Origin: CAZLLE01 sp964560425
Lineage (GTDB): Bacteria; Campylobacterota; Campylobacteria; Campylobacterales; QNZT01
DNA: 35,499 nt
NCBI GenBank assembly: GCA_964560425.1
Contig: CAZLLE010000042.1
Coordinates: forward strand, 1-35,499
Direction of reading: 5' to 3'
Position 1 is the first letter of the stretch. Every line of letters starts with the position of its first letter. Shown here in pieces: positions 30,932 through 35,499 of the stretch. The notes below the pieces were generated by a model. The model did not search any database and was not told where the DNA came from. It was given only the letters and a program-made list of their open reading frames with translations. The position numbers and the translations under genes were made by a program.

Positions 30932-31549
30932 ATGAAAAAAGGTTCTATTTTAGTTATATCTGGTCCTAGTGGTTGTGGTAAGAGTTCTCTTGTTTATGAG
31001 TTGCTTAAAGATAAAAAAGATATCTACTTCTCTATATCCACAACAACAAGAGATATTAGAGATGGTGAAAAAGAGGGAGTAAACTACTACTATATCTCTA
31101 AAGAAGAGTTTGAAAAAGATATTGAAAATGAACTATTTTTGGAGTGGGCGAAGGTTCATGATAACTATTATGGTACATCTTTAAAGCCTGTAATGGAAGC
31201 ATTAGAAGAGGGTAAATTAGTTATCTTTGATATTGATGTTCAAGGTCATGATATAGTTAAAGAGAAGTTTGCTGATGTTATTACTTCAGTTTTTATTACT
31301 ACGCCAACTGCACAGATTTTAAAAGAGAGATTAATTAATAGAAATACAGATTCATTAGAAGTTATTGAGACAAGACTTCGTAATTCTCAGAGTGAAATGC
31401 AGAGAATTGGATCTTATGATTTTCTTCTTATTAATGATCAATTTGATGAAAGCCTCAAAAAGTTTTTTTCTATTGTTGATACGGCAAGGCTTAAGATCGA
31501 CAAAACCACTACTAGCACTTTTATAAATAAATGGTATAATACTCACTAA
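30932..31549 (+). CDS. gmk: Guanylate kinase
   Basis: Phosphorylates GMP to GDP using ATP. At 205 residues it has the usual length. P-loop GPSGCGKSS near the start, the GMP-binding STTTRDIRDGEKEGVNYYY segment, EWAKVHDNYYGT, and the lid region RNTDSLEVIETRLRN. The ATG at 30932 gives MKKGSILVISGPSG; a longer frame overlapping chePep would add 17 residues with no family counterpart. It starts 4 nt after the chePep stop. Confidence 0.95.
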   Translation: MKKGSILVISGPSGCGKSSLVYELLKDKKDIYFSISTTTRDIRDGEKEGVNYYYISKEEFEKDIENELFLEWAKVHDNYYGTSLKPVMEALEEGKLVIFDIDVQGHDIVKEKFADVITSVFITTPTAQILKERLINRNTDSLEVIETRLRNSQSEMQRIGSYDFLLINDQFDESLKKFFSIVDTARLKIDKTTTSTFINKWYNTH

Positions 31550-31578
31550 AATATTATTATAATTTAAGGAGCCTATAC

Positions 31579-31812
31579 ATGGGTATGCCAAGTGGAATAG
31601 AACTTTTAGTCATTGCGTTAGTAATTTTACTTCTTTTTGGAGGAAAAAAGATACCAGAACTTGCAAAAGGTCTTGGAAATGGAATTAAAAATTTCAAAAA
31701 AGCAGTTAAAGATGAAGATGAAAACATTGCATCTACAGATGATAAAATAGAGAAAAAAGAGGATAGCGTTGTAACTACGACTGAGAAAAAATCAGATTCT
31801 CAAAAGGCGTAG
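31579..31812 (+). CDS. tatA: Sec-independent protein translocase TatA
   Basis: A 77-residue pore-forming subunit of the twin-arginine translocase. N-terminal membrane helix GIELLVIALVILLLFGGKKI with the FG hinge, the amphipathic helix KIPELAKGLGNGIKNFKKAV and a charged tail (KDEDENIASTDDKIEKKED). TAAGGAG lies 8 nt upstream of the ATG. Between gmk and argS, as remembered for H. pylori and C. jejuni. It exports folded proteins, including the Rieske subunit encoded in this window. Confidence 0.95.
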   Translation: MGMPSGIELLVIALVILLLFGGKKIPELAKGLGNGIKNFKKAVKDEDENIASTDDKIEKKEDSVVTTTEKKSDSQKA

Positions 31813-31824
31813 AGGGCTATTGAT

Positions 31825-33411
31825 TTGAAAAAAAAAGTTGTTGATACTATATCAAAACAGTTAGAACAAGATTTTGTTTTAGAAAAGCCAAAGGATCTCT
31901 CCTTTGGACATTATGCTACCCCCGTTGCTTTTTCACTTGCTAAAATATTAAAAAAATCTCCAATGATTATTGCTGATGAAATTTGTAAAAAATTTGAGTG
32001 TGAAGATATATTTGAGAGTGTTGCTCCTGTTAAGGGATTTGTGAACTTTAAAATAAGTGACCAATTTTTGGATAGTGTTGCAACAGAGGCTCTAAGAGAT
32101 GAAAAGTCATTTGCCAAAGAGAAAAATAACGAATCTATTTTACTAGAGTATGTGAGTGCAAACCCTACAGGACCTTTGCATATTGGTCATGCTAGAGGTG
32201 CTGTATTTGGTGATTCACTCTATCGTATTGGTACTCATTTGGGTTATAATATTCAGAGTGAATATTATGTAAATGATGCTGGAAATCAGATAGATCTTTT
32301 GGGATTATCTATTTTTTTAGCTGGTCGTGATAAATTTTTGGATGTTGAAGTAGAGTGGCCTGATGAATTTTATCGTGGAGAGTATATCTTTGATTTGGCA
32401 GATGAAGCAAAAGATGAGTTTAGCTCAAAGATTTTTGAAGATCGAAAAAATATTGATAAACTATCTTCTTGGGGAAAAGAGAAAATGCTCTCTCTTATTG
32501 TCCAAAATTTGGCAGATGCTAATATTAAATTTAACAATTTTGTAAGTGAAAAAGCTCTATTTGAGAGATGGGATAGAAGCTTTGAAAAGCTAAAATCTCA
32601 TGGAGCTATTTATGAAAAAGATGGTAAATTTTGGTTAAAATCGAGTCAAAAGGGTGATGAAAAGGATAGAGTGGTTGTAAGAGATGACTCTCGTCCTACT
32701 TATCTAGCAGGTGATATTATCTATCATGATGATAAATATAGTCGTGGATTTGATCATTATATAAATATTTGGGGTGCAGATCATCATGGGTATATTGCTA
32801 GGGTCAAAGCGGCAATTAGATTTTTGGGATATGATAAACCTGAATTAGAGGTCTTGTTGGCTCAAATGGTATCTCTACTTAAAGGTGGTGAACCTTATAA
32901 AATGAGTAAAAGAGCTGGTAATTTTATTCTTATGAGTGATGTTGTAGATGAGATTGGAAGTGATGCTCTTCGTTATATCTTTTTGAGCAAAAAGAGTGAC
33001 ACTCATCTTGAGTTTGATATTGATATGTTTAAACAAGAGGATAGCTCAAATCCTGTTTTTTATATTCAGTACGCCCATGCGAGAATAAATCAAGTAATGA
33101 AAAAGAGTGGTAAGAGTGCAGAAGATTTACTATCTGTTAAGTTGGAGAATCTTGATGAAGATGCAAAAAATCTTCTCTTTTTCTCCCTTTTATTGCCTGA
33201 AGTTTTGGAAGATGCTTTTAATACAAGACAACTTCAAAAACTGCCAGAGTATTTAAAAACTTTGGCATCTCAGCTCCACCAATTTTATAATAAACATAAA
33301 GTTGTTGGAAGTGAAAATGAAGATATGCTCTTAAAGGTAATGGCTATGAGTGCCTTATCTATTAGAGTTGGTTTATCTTTAATGGGAATTAAAGCTAAAT
33401 ATAAAATGTAA
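31825..33411 (+). CDS. argS: Arginyl-tRNA synthetase
   Basis: Class I synthetase that charges tRNA-Arg. At 528 residues it has the usual length. The N-terminal additional domain ends before NPTGPLHIGHARGAVFGD, which carries the HIGH motif; the KMSK loop is YKMSKRAGNF. The C-terminal anticodon-binding helical domain ends LSLMGIKAKYKM, the conserved LGI.APERM-like terminus. The start is TTG at 31825 (MKKKVVDTI), 8 nt after AGAGGG. Last gene of the chePep-gmk-tatA-argS run. Confidence 0.96.
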   Translation: MKKKVVDTISKQLEQDFVLEKPKDLSFGHYATPVAFSLAKILKKSPMIIADEICKKFECEDIFESVAPVKGFVNFKISDQFLDSVATEALRDEKSFAKEKNNESILLEYVSANPTGPLHIGHARGAVFGDSLYRIGTHLGYNIQSEYYVNDAGNQIDLLGLSIFLAGRDKFLDVEVEWPDEFYRGEYIFDLADEAKDEFSSKIFEDRKNIDKLSSWGKEKMLSLIVQNLADANIKFNNFVSEKALFERWDRSFEKLKSHGAIYEKDGKFWLKSSQKGDEKDRVVVRDDSRPTYLAGDIIYHDDKYSRGFDHYINIWGADHHGYIARVKAAIRFLGYDKPELEVLLAQMVSLLKGGEPYKMSKRAGNFILMSDVVDEIGSDALRYIFLSKKSDTHLEFDIDMFKQEDSSNPVFYIQYAHARINQVMKKSGKSAEDLLSVKLENLDEDAKNLLFFSLLLPEVLEDAFNTRQLQKLPEYLKTLASQLHQFYNKHKVVGSENEDMLLKVMAMSALSIRVGLSLMGIKAKYKM

Positions 33412-33415
33412 TAGT

Positions 33416-33679
33416 TTATAGTACATTCTCTTTTTGAGCATGTGCTATATCTACAACTACTTTCTGTTTAATTTTTCTTATAGCTGATTTTCTAAGAGAG
33501 CCTAATCTATCTAAATCTATTGATAGATTTGTTAGTGTTACTACTTCATCTATATTTTGATAATCATTTTCCAATACAATCATCTCTTTTTTTGTTAATC
33601 TTCTTTTTATATGAAGCTTAACTTCTGCCTCTTCCATATCTATATTTGGTTCAATTTTTTTAACTATCTCTAAATACAT
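33416..33679 (-). CDS. Small protein of unknown function
   Basis: An 87-residue, highly charged, Lys/Glu/Ile-rich protein with no signal peptide or membrane segment. I do not recognise a family. The middle (LTKKEMIVLENDYQNIDEVV ... LRKSAIRKIKQK) loosely recalls sigma-70 region 4 (LTxxExxVLxxxY...KALRKLR), but it lacks a clear helix-turn-helix and the spacing is short, so this is weak. AAGGAG stands 8 nt before the ATG. Upstream, at 33691-33708, is copy C of the 18-nt leader element shared with the MCP-PilZ and AAA ATPase genes, which hints at shared control. It is convergent to argS. Confidence 0.6.
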   Translation of the reverse strand: MYLEIVKKIEPNIDMEEAEVKLHIKRRLTKKEMIVLENDYQNIDEVVTLTNLSIDLDRLGSLRKSAIRKIKQKVVVDIAHAQKENVL

Positions 33680-33690
33680 TTCGTACTCCT

Positions 33691-33708
33691 TAGTGGGGAT
33701 TGGTATAA
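33691..33708 (-). promoter_or_regulatory. Conserved leader element, copy C (TTATACCAATCCCCACTA)
   Basis: Third copy of the 18-nt element, ending 11 nt before the ATG and running directly into the AAGGAG ribosome site. It differs from copies A and B at two C/T positions each. Confidence 0.5.
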
Positions 33709-33773
33709 GTGCTTGATTAGTATTGTATCTTTTTGAGCTTGTATTTATATAGAAATAAAAAGTAAAAAATAGT

Positions 33774-33800
33774 TAAAGAACTTTTCTATTATGTCGATTT
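33774..33800 (+). promoter_or_regulatory. Candidate sigma-28 (FliA)-type promoter of the lipoprotein gene
   Basis: TAAAG from 33774, exactly 17 nt between TAAA and CGATTT (33795-33800). Same spacing and -10 as the MCP-PilZ promoter. The leader would be about 75 nt. Less certain than the two chemoreceptor promoters because the gene has no known flagellar link. Confidence 0.4.
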
Positions 33801-33880
33801 TATTTATGAGTATCTAAAATAGTAAATTTTTTATGCTATTTAATTTTATAAAGATATTACAGGCGAAGGAGACCTCCCCC

Positions 33881-35499
33881 ATGAAAAGAAACTTCTTATT
33901 AAAAGGTGTTGTTTTATCAACAATAGTGAGTTCACTAATTACAGGTTGTAGTAGTGTTGATAGTGCAGTTGAAGAGATTAAACAAGATATTAAAGCTGAA
34001 GTTGAAAAACAGATACAGATAGCTATTAATGGAAAAGCAGTTGATGGTTATTTGCAAAATGCTGTTGTATGTTTAGATTTAAATCAAGATGGTTATTGTC
34101 AGGCAAATAGTGAGCCTATGACTACAACACTTGAAGATGGATCATTTGCATTGGCAGTTTCACAAGAACATAGAGATAATCCAAATTTTGATGAAGCACT
34201 TTTACTTGTTTTTGGTGGTGTAGATGTAGATACTGGTAAAGATTTTAGAGGTAAACTATTTGCTCCAAATGATGGTGGAGAAATTTTGAATGTTTCACCA
34301 ATTACAACACTTGTAGCTAAAACTTTAAAAAGAGATATAGGTGATCAAAAACTTACAAAAGAGCAAATAAGAGAAAAAATAGAACAATCTAAATCTAAAG
34401 TTGCAGATATTTTAGATATTGAAGTTGGAGATATAGGTGCTGATCCTATTGCTTTTCAAAAAGATCATAATGATGATAGGCTTATTAGACAATCATTAAA
34501 ATTACAAAAATCTATCGAAGCACTTATGGTTGTTGCAGGTGTTGAAGGTGCTCAGCAAGATGAAAAAATAGATAAAATTTATGAAATACTTGCTCAAGCA
34601 GATGGAGTAAGAGGTGTAGATAAACTTTTTGAAGAGGCTGTAAGGCAAGAAGAGTTTAAAGAGATGTTTAAAGGTCAAGATCATGAGCAGATGTTGCGTG
34701 TTGCAGATGCTGTCTCTCAAAATCTTGATACATCTTTTGATCAAATAGAGGTTGATGATAATCAGTTGGAGAGAATTGCTACTATTACGAGAGATTCATT
34801 TGAAGATATTAGAGAGGGTGTAAAATCTGATAATCCTGATTTTATTAAAGGAATTGTTTTTGTAGAGGATGATAAGAGATTTGACAAAAAGTTTGATTGG
34901 ATTAATGAGCATATAGAACAGGATTTAAGAGAACTTGGTATTAGACCAACTCCTGAACTTATTGAAAAAATAAGAAAGGTTTATAAAGATAAGTTTCGTC
35001 CAGGTACGCTTTTTAATCTAAAAGCAGCAGAGAGACTAAAAAATAGTGATGATGTTGTATTACAAAAGCTTTATGAAAAAATTCTTGAGTATAGAGAAGA
35101 TATAAAGAGAGAGAAAGAGGCACAAGAGGCAAAATATAAAGATAATGATATTGATCTAAAAAAGATAATTGCTGGAAATATATTTTATACAGTTTCTGAA
35201 TCTGATGAGTGTAAAAGATCAGAAGATGGACGCGAAGAGTGTGAATTATATATTGAAAAGATATCTGTAAATGATGATGCTTCTGAAGCTGAATCTGATG
35301 ATGGAGTACAAAAGCTTATTTTTGAAAAAAATGGATTTTCTGTCTCTGATGATGATGAAAAGATATTTTTAACTTATAAAAATAATACAGATAGATATCT
35401 TGAACTCTATGAGGAGGATGGATTTATTGTAAAATTATTTAAAAATATGGAAGATGCAGAAAAGTTTTTAGAAGAGGGAGAGAGAAAAAGAGAGGAAGA
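33881..35499 (+). CDS. Large surface or periplasmic lipoprotein, 3' end outside the window
   Basis: The frame is open from ATG 33881 to the window end (539 codons) without a stop. Residues 1-23 are a lipoprotein signal (MKRNFLLKGVVLSTIVSSLI, then TGC, with Cys23 lipidated). Next comes a short coiled coil (EEIKQDIKAEVEKQIQ). About residues 47-95 contain VDGYLQNAVVCLDLNQDGYC and LEDGSFAL, the pattern of bacterial carboxypeptidase-regulatory/Ig-like modules with a DxNxDG calcium-type loop, common in adhesin-like lipoproteins. The remainder is helical and very rich in Glu, Asp and Lys, without known motifs. AAGGAG lies 9 nt before the ATG. Function unknown; the possible sigma-28 promoter would suggest expression with motility. 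Confidence 0.8.
   Translation, partial: MKRNFLLKGVVLSTIVSSLITGCSSVDSAVEEIKQDIKAEVEKQIQIAINGKAVDGYLQNAVVCLDLNQDGYCQANSEPMTTTLEDGSFALAVSQEHRDNPNFDEALLLVFGGVDVDTGKDFRGKLFAPNDGGEILNVSPITTLVAKTLKRDIGDQKLTKEQIREKIEQSKSKVADILDIEVGDIGADPIAFQKDHNDDRLIRQSLKLQKSIEALMVVAGVEGAQQDEKIDKIYEILAQADGVRGVDKLFEEAVRQEEFKEMFKGQDHEQMLRVADAVSQNLDTSFDQIEVDDNQLERIATITRDSFEDIREGVKSDNPDFIKGIVFVEDDKRFDKKFDWINEHIEQDLRELGIRPTPELIEKIRKVYKDKFRPGTLFNLKAAERLKNSDDVVLQKLYEKILEYREDIKREKEAQEAKYKDNDIDLKKIIAGNIFYTVSESDECKRSEDGREECELYIEKISVNDDASEAESDDGVQKLIFEKNGFSVSDDDEKIFLTYKNNTDRYLELYEEDGFIVKLFKNMEDAEKFLEEGERKREE

Noticed and set aside
1..35499. CRISPR arrays, tRNA and rRNA genes
   Set aside because: No regularly spaced direct repeats, no cloverleaf-like segments and no rRNA-like stretches were found on reading both strands.

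Overview
The window is AT-rich (around one-third GC by eye) and dense with genes. The gene content and order point to Campylobacterota (Epsilonproteobacteria), probably a free-living, Sulfurimonas/Sulfurovum-like sulfur or hydrogen user rather than a Helicobacter or Campylobacter pathogen. From memory, rpsB-tsf-ABC ATPase-fliR followed by chePep-gmk-tatA-argS is the core order of Campylobacter jejuni, where petABC lies close by, and nucT-chePep-gmk-tatA-argS is the Helicobacter pylori order. Species-level assignment is inference.

Layout. 1-777: 3' part of nifU, interrupted by an intein whose C-terminal end is visible; splicing would restore the third Fe-S scaffold cysteine. 801-2648 (-): outer-membrane porin and a small secreted acidic peptide. 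2854-4671: CZB-type chemoreceptor behind a sigma-28-like promoter. 4704-5837 (-): DUF937 protein and a YtfJ-like thioredoxin-fold protein. 5942-12157: two tandem copies of a three-gene operon (periplasmic rhodanese, membrane-anchored LysM protein, exported PilJ/NarX-sensor-repeat protein), each with its own matching promoter; the second copy has four sensor repeats instead of two. 12199-14097 (-): chemoreceptor ending in a PilZ (c-di-GMP-binding) domain. 14305-17617: AAA ATPase, a short-chain dehydrogenase with an apparently non-ATG start, and an AraC-sensor-like/pentapeptide-repeat reading frame split by a stop codon. 17667-20349 (-): petA-petB-petC (cytochrome bc1). 20497-21845: riboflavin synthase (apparently leaderless) and pgeF. 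21837-23657 (-): PAS-GGDEF-EAL protein with a degenerate GGDEF motif. 23912-27475: rpsB, tsf, ABC ATPase, fliR. 27477-29558 (-): orphan NiFe-hydrogenase small subunit, TetR regulator and NucT-type nuclease, lying inside the otherwise conserved housekeeping block. 29671-33411: chePep, gmk, tatA, argS. 33416-33679 (-): small unknown protein. 33881-end: partial lipoprotein.

How it fits together. Motility and chemotaxis run through the window: two chemoreceptors, a PilZ output, an EAL phosphodiesterase, fliR, chePep and three sigma-28-like promoters. The most novel-looking pieces are the intein at the catalytic cysteine of NifU, the duplicated rhodanese-LysM-PilJ module (perhaps envelope sensing of an oxyanion or sulfur compound), and an 18-nt pyrimidine-variable element (TTAYACYAATCCCCAYTA) in the leaders of three unrelated genes. 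No tRNA, rRNA, CRISPR or insertion sequence was seen, and no gene-free stretch exceeds about 255 bases.
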